Below, in pieces: positions 28,359 through 40,000 of a stretch of 64,000 nt of DNA. A program made the translations under genes and the position numbers. Position 1 is the first letter of the stretch, and every line of letters begins with the position of its first letter. The stretch lies in assembly GCF_000006405.1 (NCBI RefSeq), contig NW_003211409.1, forward strand, positions 482,867 to 546,866, written 5' to 3'. Origin of the DNA: Perkinsus marinus ATCC 50983. Lineage: Eukaryota; Perkinsozoa; Perkinsida; Perkinsidae. Below the pieces are notes generated by a model. It was not told the DNA's origin, ran no database searches, and saw only the letters and a program-made list of their open reading frames with translations.

Positions 28359-30192
28359 TAGAGATATTCGACTTGAGTTCGACCAGAGTACCCAGGAGGC
28401 AGAAGGCGACCATTTGGCGCGAAGAGTGGCCGTTCTGGTGCTAGTCGCGGCTGCGGCTGCCAGGGCTGTGAACACTGCCATACTGACGACGATGAAGCTG
28501 ACGTCGACGAGGAACTCGAGTACGTCCACGTGAGGGCTGGGGCCTAGCACACACGGAGGTCCCTCTCGGAAATCCAAGCGCCCTTCTTACCGTTGTCGAG
28601 GCCGCTGATGCCGAGGAGGCTGCTGCTATCTGTCCATACCAGCTAACAGCCTGACCTGATTGCTCCCACTCAGCCCTCTCATAGCGACTCCTGTGTCTGG
28701 GGAAACTTCGTACAGGCCGGTACGTCAGCAGTGGTGAATACCTCTGACCAGCAATGTGACCTTCTAAGGAGGCCCAGGCCTGGGGTCGGGCATCGCAAAG
28801 TGTACAGTAAAAGCAGTCCGGCCTCAGCTCAATGAATTTAGGGAGATCCTCCTGCTTAATTACGTGAGCGTTACCACCGCCACTATGGGTCGCCGGGACC
28901 AACGCTGCCGAGAGCTCTTCTTTCGAAGGGGACTAAGCCAACAGGGCATGGGCCAAGCCAGGACCAGTATACTACGTTTGTGAGCGATATGTCCTCAATG
29001 GCCTTCATTCGAGATTCATCAGATTGCATCTGCATCCACCGTACATTCCGCTGGTGCTTCTCGGACTGCAGATGCACACTCATAAAGTCGAAAGAAATAC
29101 ACGTCTTCTTCCGGCATAATTCGCAGTAGAGCCAACCCTTTTCTAGGCCTATAAGGGAACACTCAGGTCACTCTATTGCTCTCAAGTAGAATAATACCGT
29201 AGTATTTCTTCCCGTCCGAGAGACCAATAAAGTTGTTCTCGAGAATGGCCCGCTGACTTGCCGGTAGGGCATCGTATTCTTTTTGGGGATCCCAATCCGG
29301 GGGCACATCCCACGACGGGGACGAACAGTCTGAAATAATATACTACTAGGTTTTCCTCAACGAACTGGCGGAGCTCGCCACGTGTCAGGCGTTAAGCGAG
29401 TTTTGCTATAAACTTTGAGAGACACATGTTCACTTCATCAGCTATTGCCCAACAACCGACAGAGGCCCAAGACCGGCCTCTACTACTTCGTTTGCCGGCA
29501 GGAGGGCCCTTATCATTAGAACGTCTATCAGGGTCCCACGTGCCCTTCCACAAGCTGCCCCCCAAGGCTCTCGAGCCCGTAGTCGACTTCTCCCCTAAAG
29601 CCAACACACTCCTTCACATAAACTTACACCGCGGGTCACGACCGGCCAGCTCCAAGACGGCCCTTACCCCATTTGCCAGAGTTTCCCCACGATGAGGCGT
29701 CGGGCTTCTCATCATCCTTCTGCCCTTTCTCCTCCTTCACCTTAGGGGCAGCCGGTCGGCCCTTCTCTTGGACGGCAATCTCTGAGACGTTAGTTGATCC
29801 ACAGACGTAATTCGAGGCTCACCTTGCTCGGTCGGGGGTTCCTTCTCGGGGCCGTCGGCGGGTGAATAATCCTCCCCCTCAGTTGGGGGCTCCGTCCTGA
29901 AACAACAGAGACTTCTACTACAGCAGCAACCAACCCAGCCAAAGCTGCACGTACTTGAGCCCTCCTCCTGTCATGGAATGAGCGGCACTGAGCAGCACAG
30001 AGCGAGGGGCATCCTGCTCCCCAGACCTGACCAGAAAGTGCGTATAGCGTGCGTCCTATATATACAGTGGAGACAGACACTTATGTTGCTAACGAGCTCG
30101 ACTTGCACATTGACTTGTCAAACGCGGACTCATGTAACTCACCAGTGGCCGCCTTGCCCGCCGCCGCCGCCGCTATCCCCGATGGAAGGCAT
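28359..30192 (-). CDS. Two-finger zinc-finger protein, paralogue B
   Basis: It probably starts at 30192 (MPSIGDSGGGGGQGGHW, then a donor). After an acidic and Trp/Gly-rich region comes the module EYDALPASQRAILENNFIGL (about 29230-29280). A C2H2 finger of the U1/matrin type follows (YCELCRKKT ... HLQSEKHQRN, about 29045-29130), then a second finger (DLPKFIE ... FYCTLCDARPQ ... HIAG, about 28755-28840). The Pro-rich end contains APNGRLLPPGY, with TAA at 28359-28361. Such fingers bind RNA or double-stranded nucleic acid in other proteins; the role here is unknown. The gene next upstream (30.9-32.5 kb) has the same module order and is a tandem paralogue. The first exons are uncertain. Confidence 0.75.
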
Positions 30193-30910
30193 GACAATCA
30201 ACAAGCCAGAGGGAAATCAACTGTCACTATCACCCCCGATACACAATAGACTCAACACGTCGGACTGTGACACACCACATGGTTCACAGCTGGCCTTGCA
30301 GCGGAGCGGTTGAAATGCGACCTCAGACCATTCCCATCTATTGGTACTCCACTGAGTAGTGAAGCGCCAATCGCACGCTGGTGGTCCACGCAATTCATAC
30401 GGCCAATCATGATCTCCAGCTTGTTAGACTTCTTGGCAGTGTGGAAAAATATGCACATGGTCAACCACATATGTTGGTGACAGTGCGAAGACTACGAGGA
30501 AATTTTGGGAAATTGTTATTGGTTTCTGTAAATTTAGACGGATTTCATGTGTAAACTCCTATAACTAGCGAGGAAACTTCGGGACTGATCACCGTAGGAG
30601 AGGAGGTGACAATGCACCACCCCGGCCATAATAGAGGATCATCCAGGAACCTTTGATATTCCCGGGCGAAAATCATTTTGAATTTTCCACATTCTTCAAT
30701 CAGCGTCCCATTTATATGTCATCACATTGTAAGCATCTCCCTTATTTTTATCAACCCCTGGGGAGCGCTTTCCCCGAGGCTGGATGAATCCCTAGACCAT
30801 ACCTCTCAGTGTCACTATCAATAGCTCTGGCCACTCACAGGAGTACCCCACTAGTAGCAAGCCAAGAACTTCAACACGTAGAAGTAATGGAAAATAACAA
30901 TCAGAAATCC
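30193..30910. other. Spacer between the tandem zinc-finger genes
   Basis: It contains one TIR element copy (30437-30583). No gene is seen in the rest. Confidence 0.5.
30437..30583. mobile_element. TIR element family A, copy 3 (3' truncated)
   Basis: It starts CAGTGTGGAAAAATATGCAC and carries the ATGGTCAACCACATATGTTGG block. The body stops after GCGAGGAAACTTC, and the far terminus is missing. Confidence 0.85.
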
Positions 30911-32508
30911 TCATGGGTTCTCAGTGAACCGTGCACGTAGAGACTCATTCCTCCTCTCTAGTTCCCCACGCCGTCCTTCCAGTACATGGCGAAAACTGAA
31001 ACCCATGATCACTACTCCGTTCACAAGTTCATCGACCCACCCAGGAGGCAGCAGTCGGCCATTAGGGGCGTATAAAGGCTCCTCCACACAACACGGAGCA
31101 GGAGTATCAACAACAGGTATGGGTGGTGGAGGCGGTAGTGTCGCCAGGGAGGAGACAGGAGACGAGGCCTGATCTCAGCGGTACCAACAAGTTGCTGCAT
31201 GTGTTGGTGACAATATGAAAATTCTAAGGAAACTTTGGGAATCCTCTATTGGTTTCTGTACACTCCTAGCCGAATTCGTATATGAACTTCTATGTGAAGA
31301 AAACTCTTGAGCTCAGCTGAGAGAAGCAAAGATATATTCCAATCAACCAACCCTACCCCCTACCCCTACCTCCCCCTCCACGAACGGGTCCCGACTAGTA
31401 GCAGCCTCCACCACCTGCTGCCTCCAAGCCTCTCTCTCTAATGCCGTTTTGTGTCTATACTACCACCACTACCTCCACCCTACTTCAATACAACTACGGC
31501 TCACTTTTTCCCATTTATATGCATCTCCAAGCACCACACAGACTGCGGGTTTTTATCACACAAAGTGCATCGATAACCCATTGGAGTTTCCTCTATGAAC
31601 TTCGGCAGATCCGCACTGTCGGTAACAGAAATCCACCGAATCTGCTGTGCTGAGGGACCCTGAGCCCAAAGTCCTCAAAAATGGTTTTCTCATATTTTCA
31701 CTTTAACCGCTGGTGCCTGTCGTTCTTCCTGCCACCGGAAATACCCAAGATTCGTCTCGTGCTTTTTCGAGAGGATATGTGACAACATCGCCCCCGGTAG
31801 AATATGCGTCTTCTTTTCACAGGCCAAGCACACCAGCCACCCCTCCTCAACTACCACCACCTCTCCCACTAGGCACACTCCAGCAAAACCTACCCTCTAC
31901 GCCATCGCTGAGGACCACACTATTCCTCTCTAACAGCGTTCGCTCGTCCTCAGGCAGCCTACTATACTCCAGCTCAGGGTCGTACTGCTCCTGAACTGGG
32001 CAGTTGAATGGTACCAAGCCACAACATAGGGCCACCTTCAGGCCATTAGTATAAACAGGTGGAGGGACACTTGAGGTAACTACTGCTCTGGGCCATAATG
32101 GGGTAGTGATTGAAGACCGTGTCGCGAGTCCTGTACATAACCATTCAGTTCGCTCATAGGGACGGCAGTACTACCACTGGGAGGACAGACAGTCGAAGCA
32201 TCAAAGCTACTATAGACCAGACCAGAGTTATCTAAGCTCGACTTCATCCGGACTAAATCGTACCACTCCTCCCTCAACTTCCCACCTCTACCATTCTTCC
32301 AAGACTCCCCATTACCCCATTCACAACGGTCCGCTCCACCTGAAGTCCCACCGGTGGTGTCGCACCGAAACCTGACCTTGGTCACCTTCCTCCACATTCC
32401 ACCAGTGGTTGGGCCCTTGCGTGTAGCAGCCCTCCCACTGCCTTCCGTGTACGACCCTGTTCGAAGCTTTCATTATCTAAATCAACCCACCCTCCAACTC
32501 GGCATAGG
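30911..32508 (-). CDS. Two-finger zinc-finger protein, paralogue A
   Basis: The module order matches paralogue B. EYSRLPEDERTLLERNSVVL (about 31920-31975) is followed by a U1-type finger (VCLACEKKT ... HILSKKHETN, about 31760-31835). A second finger follows (DLPKFIE ... YRCTLCDKNPQS ... HINGKK, about 31515-31595). A Pro-rich end contains APNGRLLPPGW, and TGA is at 30911-30913. At least five short introns interrupt it. One (about 31166-31372) holds a TIR element. The N-terminal part is Gly/Trp-rich and the start is uncertain; a candidate ATG followed by CCGAGTTGG near 32508 resembles the start of paralogue B. The function is unknown. Confidence 0.72.
31190..31341. mobile_element. TIR element family A, copy 4, in an intron of paralogue A
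   Basis: It has the TGTGTTGGTGACAATATG body and ends GAGAAGCAAAGATATATTCC. Both extreme termini are eroded. It lies between the exon ending DPFVEGE and the exon starting SSPVSS. Confidence 0.82.
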
Positions 32509-33609
32509 AACCTAGCCCTGAGCTCCCTCACCACTCGGGTTAGACAATCTCTCCTCTAGGCGCCCCCAAGGCGACATAAACAAACACTGTAAAAGCAGTC
32601 ACCTCAGCCCCATTGATATTCTCATACACAAGGCAGGCTATCGCACAGCAGGACATGTGGAACGTGATATACTACTGAACTAACACTGTGTGATGCGTTG
32701 TTGTTTTATAAGCGATAAATACTGGCCTAGTCTACGCTGTGTACCTACCGCGGTGACACGCTGGTGACACCTACAATAGAATTCAGCTTACTGTCCCGCA
32801 GTCCGTGAATGTTCTCCCCATAGACGCCTCTGGCAAAGCCTGTGTACCTATCACTGGGATCATATCGTCAAGTCGGCCGTCCTCCACAATCGATCCCCCA
32901 ACCCTCCCATAGATGAGACTAGTCATAAGGGCTCGGGTGCACATTACGCGCGCCCCTATAAGTACTCATCTTCCAATCAGATGCTCACCACCTTACCGAG
33001 GTATGTGCATCCCTATGGGTGGTAACTCGAGACCATAACCCTCCTGGCCTGGTGAACGACCAGCATAGTCAACATGGATACCTGTGAACACTACCACACC
33101 GGACCCTCCCTAACACGAGGGAGGTACCAGTGAACGGACATGCGTTGGTTCCTCGCCGCATGTGCATGTAGCTATTACTGAGCACGGGGTTCTCCGTGTG
33201 GTCATCTGACGCCACTCGAGGTACCTTCGAAGTGATAAAGGAAACTGCATGAAGGTCTCTTGAGCTATACTATATCCTAGCTTAGGCTTAAATTGGCAAC
33301 ATACTTAAAACAACATTGAAACCATTTATTAGCTTACCATTAACACCATCAAGCTTGGTGCGAATTCAATTCCAATCACAAAAAACTGTATCGGACAACG
33401 ACTGTGAGATTCCGTAGGCACACGTGTTCGAACAGATTTGAAACTACATGCCCGACGAGTGGGTTACTAATGACTAGGACCTTGTTCTCCTCAACTCATG
33501 ACCCTTCACAATCGTCCCTACTGCACAATATCCTACAAGGTGTGCTAAAGTCTAGGCTAGTTACTATGCTATGCTAATATAATGATACAAATGATAATAA
33601 GACGTTCAA

Positions 33610-33728
33610 TGGAGTTTCACTCGTGATGTGAAAAACACTAGTGAAAAACACATTTCACGACTATCACCGCAAATATCGCGTCTTTCACCGAGTTTTACGC
33701 CACTTCACGTAAAACGGGTAAAACTCCA
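33610..33728. mobile_element. TIR element family B, copy 1
   Basis: 119 bp bounded by TGGAGTTTCAC and its imperfect inverse GTAAAACTCCA. The interior has GTGAA/TTCAC repeats and CGCGxTATTCGCG-like words shared with copy 2. Confidence 0.8.
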
Positions 33729-34419
33729 AAGTATTGTATACTAGTATGCTTGATGTTGAGATGGATAAGGGAGAGTCCTATTACTGTGTTGCCCCACATA
33801 GATCTACTTACCATAGTATTGCCGTTAGTGAACAAGTACCCAGACTTCAGCTGTCCATGACCATGATAGGGCCTGATAGGAGCCTGATCAACCGAGACTG
33901 CTTATGTGGTGGTACCGCTTCATATGGCCGAACTCGGCGATGTCCTGAGCGCTCAGACTCCTGCTCAAGGTATTGGTCCAAGATTCACCTAAAAGATATC
34001 CATACGACCTCAAGATACGCGAAGATTCCTCGGTGAGCGCACTGCGAAGATTTGACTCACACCCCCAGCACTACCAAAAACGTTCTCAGAGGTTTTCCCA
34101 GGAATAAATCCCATATATCCCGGAATCCCGTCCAGGATGCTCAGTGTCTGAAGGCCCTATCACTACTATCAGAGTAGATGGACCTACTGTACCTTTTGAG
34201 AGCGTGAATGTGGCAGTTCGTAGCTGTTGGCCGCCCGAGACTCCCTATAGTCACCAGCAACAGGCGTGTGTATCCCTGAGGACACCCATAGGCTGACCAG
34301 CTTGGAAAACTTCCTTTACTACCTCGGGCGTCATAGGAGACAGTACTGCGCCTTGACCCGATGGAGGCTGGGGTGGCGATGGTGTCAACCTGAAAATTGA
34401 GCTTAGAGGGGTCCGCGAT

Positions 34420-34447
34420 GATACCGCGCAGAATCTTGCGCGGTATC
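34420..34447. other. Perfect 11-bp hairpin
   Basis: GATACCGCGCA, a 6-base loop GAATCT, then TGCGCGGTATC. The stem is fully paired and GC-rich. Confidence 0.85.
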
Positions 34448-34503
34448 TTTCAAGGTTGGCATTCAAAAGATTCGAAGGAGGTCCAATGGTGGCCCTTCCC
34501 GCC

Positions 34504-34639
34504 GTCACGCGCCACTAAATTAGTACTGTGGATGCAGCCCTCCGGGTGATGCCGATTGACCTAGCCGTCCGTTTACGCGACGACATCACCTCTATCCTTC
34601 TGGCTAACGAGCAATGAGGGGAGTTTCGTGGCGCGTGAC
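34504..34639. mobile_element. Short element with 16-bp inverted ends
   Basis: GTCACGCGCCACTAAA at 34504-34519 is inverted at 34624-34639, with 15 of 16 bases matching. The end sequence TTTCGTGGCGCGTGAC also occurs at 4878-4901, 27471-27490 and inverted at 4602-4620. No target duplication is visible, so a mobile origin is inferred. Confidence 0.5.
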
Positions 34640-35025
34640 ATTTAAGAAATCGCAACCGCGCACGCCCGAAGTCTGCTACAACATTACTCCCGTGGCTGCG
34701 GACTCCACGGTGTGGAGTCCCACCAGACTCTCACCTGTGAACTTGTTTGCACAAGTGACCTCCAGCAGGATGCTCCACGACGTCGTGGCTTATTGTATAG
34801 TTCCGTAACCTTCGCACTGTAGGAAAGCGAATACTACATAGTAATGTTCCGCTGCGGGGTCTGTTTATTTGTTTGTTGATAGACATTCCTCTTGTGACTC
34901 GGATAACCTACCATGTCAGACGTGTATAGCTCTGTTCCCATGAAAAAATTGTGGACTTTGTTCAGTCTAGTTGTGTTCGAGTCCGATTCCGACTGGTATT
35001 CTCAGGTGACTGTTTTCAGTCACGA

Positions 35026-38000
35026 ATGTCATATTATCAATCACCATTTGGTGGGAACACTGCGGGAGGCCCAGGCACGTCGGTGCCGGTCCAGTCCTCT
35101 CCCTTCCAAGGAGGAGCACCTCAGATGGCCCCTCCACCGCCACCTCAGGCAGGGCACCAGCAGCCTAATGGTACGCAAGGAATATTCGCGGAGTGCGGGG
35201 GTATCTTGTGGTTGAGCGTGTTGGATACAGATTAGGTTACTTAGCATGGATACAAATGAGGTTACCCTCAGGTCCTTACGGCAGCCCACCACCGATGCCC
35301 GGTGGTCAGCATTCGATGCCGGCCCCTACGGGCCACCAGCCCAACGTCGGCCCACCGCGGGTACCAGGCCAACACATAGCAGGTCCGCCGCCCCCCTATG
35401 GTAGTATCTTTCAGTACCTACGTTACTGGTACCCGATCTCTTCAGCATCAACACCGACCAACGCTGTTCCGGGACAGATTTTCAAGTACGTTGCTCCTGG
35501 TCCTGCGTATAACCAGTCACCAGCGATGGTCCAGAGTCCTATGGCACCGGGGGGAGGGCAGATATTGGAGGTGAATAGTGCTGTGATGTGGTTCGGTCAT
35601 GACCAACTGTAGACTGCCGAGTGCGATCCTGAGCTCAACGCTGGCCCTGAGTTCCTCAGAAGTAGTTTCAGTGTAATGCCTGCCAGTGAATCCACCCAAA
35701 TAAAGGCTAAGCTGCCTATAGGTGAGCAGCTATCATCCGAAAGGTCCCGGGTTCAATCCTCAGCGCAGGTTTTTTCTGCCAGCCTTTGGCCCACACTGAC
35801 AGGCAGGTTCCCGTAGCTGATGTGATCCATCGATGTGCGCGGTGTCGGACGTAATCGATCTCCTGCCGCCTTCTTCTGGAACAAGCGAGCCTCAGGTACC
35901 TCAATCCTTTTGCGGCATTAAACTTGCAGTTGCGGAGGTGGATTTGTAATCTCTGTGGTCACTCCAACGGCATAGACGTTTATGAGCCTCCACCGGAGAT
36001 GACCTCTGGTACAGTTGACTTTATCGCTACTCAGGACTATATGGTAGTCGGGCTTGTAGAGGTAGTGGGCATTGGGAAATGGTCGCAGGTTCGACCCCCG
36101 GTGCCTCCAGTTTATGTTTTTTGTTTCGAGAGGAGCTACACAGCAGTATCCACGGGGTTGGTCCGTGTGGCCGCTACTGCGATAAAGGATACTCTTCCAA
36201 GCCTTCCTGAGCGGTCACAGATTGCCCTTATGACATTCGATGACAAGAATGTGAGCATATTTGATTTGAAGGTGAGGGCTTTCGATATGAAATCTCGGAA
36301 AAGTGGGGAAAAATAGTTATTATTATAATTGGCAGTATAATTCGGTCGTTGTTCGAATGAGTTTCAAATGGCGTCTTCTGAACTCAGAGTGCTAATGGTA
36401 CGGAATATGTGATTACCGATGTGGACGAGCCCTTCCTGCCCAAGCCGATGGACAGCCTTCTAGTGAACCTCTGCGACGATGCTGTTAAGGCCACGGTCAA
36501 CAGCGTCCTTGACGGCCTCGCTGAGATGAACCCACCGTCGGTAGCGACAGACTGTTGCTGCGTTACGGCTGCAGTGAAAATGGCCAACTTGGTCATGCGC
36601 CACTTCGGTGGTAAACTTAGTGTACTCTCGTGTACGAAGCCTATCGAGCTTACGCCCAGCAAACTGAAAAAGGAGGAACGGGCTCTTGGTAGTAGGGAAA
36701 AGGCAGTGTTGGAGGAATATATGTTTGCCTTCCTCAGCTGAGCTCGGGAGTTTCCTCACTAATTATACAATTTTATATACGAATCTGCGTATAAATATAC
36801 AGAATTTTCCCGAGTTTTTTTCGGAATTTTTCATATTGCACCCAACATATGTGGTTGACCATGTGCATATACTCCTGCACTGGTGGAAAGGGAGTACTGG
36901 TGAGAGTTGGTTTCAGATGCCACGAGTATGATACCGCCGTCGTCGTCAGTTTTCAAGGACATGACTTCGGACCTTGTAGCCGTGCAGATTACGGTGGAAC
37001 TCTTCGTTGCAACGGACAATTTACATATGGTAGTTGCAGGGTGTGGGAATCGAACCCGCGACTGTTTGATTGGGTAGGATCTCGCCTCACTAGCCCCTCT
37101 TGCTAAGTACACAGGAGGCGATATGCGGTATTATCCGCTGTTCCGGGAAGCGTTCCGCGGCGAACATCTGCGGCAGGATATTCAGCATATGCTCACTCGT
37201 GAGATTCTCATTGATCTCTACTAGGGTTATGAAGATTCCTTGCCAGGCGAGACGGGCTTCGAGGCTGTGATGAAGTTCAGAGTGTCCCCTGGGTATCAGC
37301 TCAAGAGCTACCATGGGCATCTCTTCCAACGGTGAGTGGATAGCACTACTGATCGATAGAGAGGCACGGTGGTGGTGGTCAGTACGCGAGATTTACTAGT
37401 GGCGCCCAACTGTACGGAAGACGAGACCTTTGGCTGCATTGTTGGAGTTAATAAGGACGTACTAGCAGTCCTAATGCAATAGTCTTATTAGGAGGATCGG
37501 CCCTTTGTTAGTTCTCAGGGCCACAAGCACGCTCAGTGTGTATACAGGCAGCTTTGCTATACACTTCCTCTGCTGGCGAACGCCGTATTCGGGTGAATAC
37601 GTCGCAATACCCGAAGTCCTTGGATGTACGGGGTTGGCATCGTGTCAGGCCACTCGTTGAGGTATGTGTCAGGTTGAACAAGTGATGGCCTCATGTGATG
37701 CCCAGGCGGCTGCTATCGTCATGGGCAAATACGCTATAAATGAATCGAGGAATGTTAGTGATGCCAGGAAGTAGGCAGTGGGGTCATCACTGTACTTCCT
37801 GTTAGTTGCTACTGTAAGATACCTCTTGGACACGACACAGGCGGCCTTGGCTGGTCCTAATGCCCGCCTAGAGAATTTAAGCGCACTCCCTGGGTAGGTG
37901 ATGAACGGAAGAAGCGTTGTCTCTTCGACAATTGCAGTATTATTGTTTTTGTTGGGTAGGTTGGTCCTAGGCCTGCTGAAGAGCGATGTGTTCAGTGCTG

Positions 38001-38989
38001 CTGGTGACATCACTCGTGATGCTAGAGCTTACGAGGCCCACAGGTAACGTGTCAATGGCCACACGGCTTTGGTCCATCTTGGTTACTCTCGTCAGGTTTG
38101 AGTCCCTTCCCATCACTTTGGGAGACGCATTAGCTGACCCTAGGATGTTTGCAGTAAGTCTCCTGTGGACGAGCTGTATGCCCTGCCCGGGTTAACGTAG
38201 TATTTTGTAGGTCCATAATCTAGCGGGCACGCGTGCAGGGTATCCCGTTGAAGGGGATGACAGCGATAGAGTTGAGATGCCAGAAGAGGTGGGCTTATAG
38301 TATTGATAGGAATAGTAGGAATTGTGGTAATTAAAACACTGCGTACAGCAGTAATAGTATAAATGAATCTGTGTGTATATCCACTAGAGAGTAGTGTGTT
38401 CGTCAGATTCATCCGCTCTCAGCCCAGTCCATGAGTTCTGATGGAGCCTTTGTGATTGACGACGGAGAGAACATCTTGTTATGGTGATACTAGGGCAACT
38501 ACCGGTCCAGCAGTGATGGTGGTTATTCTGGGCAGGTTGGGCCAAAGCGTGTCGGGTCAATTTTTGAATGGTGTGTTCGGCGTGGGGTCTCTGGTAGAGA
38601 TCGTTACAGATTTGGGTTCTGGTGCAATAGTCAGCACTGGGGATGACAACTGTAAGGAGGTCATCGTTGCTCTATCATAATTACCCCTTTGGTGTAGCCC
38701 TCCGACTGGTGAATATTATAGAGGAAATCAGACGGGAGCGCCGCCACTATATGCCGTTGGTTATACTACCTCAAGGCCACCCACAGGAGAACAGGTGAGT
38801 AGCCATGTCTATCTGGCTCTGTCGTGTGAGTGATACGTTAGGTTTTTCGAGAGGCTTGTGGCGGACCGAACAGCGGGCACTCAAATTTCCTATGAGGAGT
38901 TTATGCAAAGGCTAGGGGTAATGCGATGGCTTCCCGACTCACTTCGCCGACTTGTTGGTGATAGCTCCGAGGGCAGACAGTACCAGTAG
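35026..38989 (+). CDS. SEC24: COPII coat subunit SEC24
   Basis: It selects cargo in the inner layer of the COPII coat on ER exit sites. Exon 1 (35026-35170) and the next exons encode the usual Pro/Gln/Gly-rich N-terminus. The zinc finger CARCRTYLNPF ... RRWICNLCGHSN follows (about 35850-35965). The trunk start is YMVRPPVPPVYVF across a 48-nt intron near 36050, and then TLPSLPERSQIALMTFD. Later exons match the helical and gelsolin-like parts, for example CIQAALLYTSSAGERRIRVN (about 37540-37600) and AAAIVMGKYAINESRNVSDA (about 37705-37770). The last exon has VADRTAGTQISYEEFMQRLG and ends at a TAG at 38987-38989. More than ten introns are present. One carries a TIR element (36704-36882) and one is almost entirely antisense tRNA-like sequence (about 37030-37113). 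The exact borders of some middle exons are unresolved. Confidence 0.93.
35715..35780 (+). other. tRNA-like fragment in a SEC24 intron
   Basis: Within a 61-nt intron, GGTCCCGGGTTCAATCC matches a T-arm/B-box and is followed by a T6 run. No full cloverleaf is present. Confidence 0.35.
36704..36882. mobile_element. TIR element family A, copy 5, in a SEC24 intron
   Basis: A near-complete copy of 179 bp. The left end CAGTGTTGGAGGAATATATG and the right end GTGCATATACTCCTGCACTG are inverted relative to each other. The flanks AGGGAAAAGG and GTGGAAAGGG may be an eroded target duplication. Confidence 0.9.
37030..37113 (-). other. Antisense tRNA-like sequence filling a SEC24 intron
   Basis: On the minus strand GGGGCTAGTGAGGCGAG resembles an A-box/D-arm, and GCGGGTTCGATTCCCAC is a good T-arm with B-box, 28 nt further on. 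The acceptor stem pairs only partly (GCAAGAG against CCCTGC), so it is a degenerate tRNA or tRNA-derived SINE head, not a working gene. Confidence 0.5.
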
Positions 38990-39003
38990 CTACGGCAGCT
39001 GGA

Positions 39004-40000
39004 ATGGCAGCCTTCCCCCAGCAGCACATGAACGGTCCCTCGGTGATGCCTGGTCAAGCATCGGGTAGGAGGACGCCGATTGCTGCCCCTATGGGTAGGT
39101 ATTGCTCTTGTGAGGGCCAAAGGGGTTGATGTGTGGTGGTGCTCAGGGCCTCCTGCTCTAGCTGAGGGGAAGATGCAGGGCGGACCACCTCCTCCTTCTC
39201 CTCCACCCATGATGGCTGCGATGCCAGGGGGCTATCAGCAGCAGGTGAATGCTTGTAGGAGTGTTTGGTGGCGACGAGCCTGTCGTTCAGACACATCCTA
39301 TGGGCAGCACATACTCGTACTCGTCGGGCCCTAACCAGTCCTATCGGCGATAGGATAGCGTCTTGAAGGCCACCGATGATCATTAGTTTGTAGTTGTTGT
39401 ACATAAGGCCCAAAAAATACTTGTTACTCCTTCCTGTCCTTCCCCCTTTCAAATAATGTACCAGTGCCGTCGGAGGTGATAATCTCCCAGTGTTCCAGTT
39501 TCGATGTGGAACCCTGTGTGCTGCGTTCAGTGTTGTAGAGTAATGGAAGGTGTCAGTCGCCCCTTTGGGTTGGTCCTGTAATGCAAGCCCATTCGGGCCA
39601 CAGCAGTAACCCGTTTGGGATGGCCTCGAGCCGCAGTCAGGCAGTGGTCCAGACAAGCCCCTTCGGGCTTGGTGGTAGCATCATCGGCCGATCACTCGTG
39701 CTACGGATGGCTGAAATGACAAAGTTGTAGTAGGTTCAACGATGGTCAACGGTCGTCGGCTAGAGGGCCCAGGAATGGCATCACCGCTGGAGGGTCAATG
39801 CACTACCTCAGCTCAGCTGCGCCTCCACTGGCTGCTGGCCAACAGCAGTATGGGATGCGGCCTCCAGGGCGGGGGGGCAGAGGTAGTGGTGGGCAAATTG
39901 GGGAGACGAGTTATTGCCGATCTTAGCGGGAGGAGTGATACCCTCAGCTGAGCCGGGTTGTTATGGAGGTCGTCAGCAAGGGAACCAATTCAATGCTTAG
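39004..40000 (+). CDS. P/Q/G-rich low-complexity protein, or 3' extension of SEC24
   Basis: An ATG at 39004, 14 bp after the SEC24 stop, opens a frame (MAAFPQQHMNGPSVMPGQ). Splice-bounded pieces follow: GGPPPPSPPPMMAAMPGGYQ (about 39178-39245), a part with NPFG and SPFG motifs (about 39600-39670), AAPPLAAGQQQYGMRPPGRG (about 39805-39870) and a last exon ending GRQQGNQFNA with TAG at 39998-40000. The composition resembles RNA-binding or endocytic-adaptor linkers; no folded domain is seen. It may be a separate gene with an extremely short spacer, or alternative 3' exons of SEC24. Joins between pieces are not all certain. Confidence 0.45.

Larger units (their letters stand above)
32509..35025. 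other. Long intergenic region before SEC24
   Basis: I find no convincing gene. It holds a family B TIR element, a perfect 11-bp hairpin (34420-34447) and a 136-bp sequence with 16-bp near-perfect inverted ends (34504-34639). A minus-strand frame at 34251-34508 is short and unsupported. Confidence 0.5.

Noticed and set aside
36085-36110. tRNA T-arm GGTTCGACCCCC
   Set aside because: It is the acceptor site and first codons of a SEC24 exon (VRPPVPP), so the match is coding coincidence.
38890-39656. Minus-strand ORFs after SEC24
   Set aside because: Antisense to the P/Q/G-rich plus-strand exons, with no domain and no splice signals.
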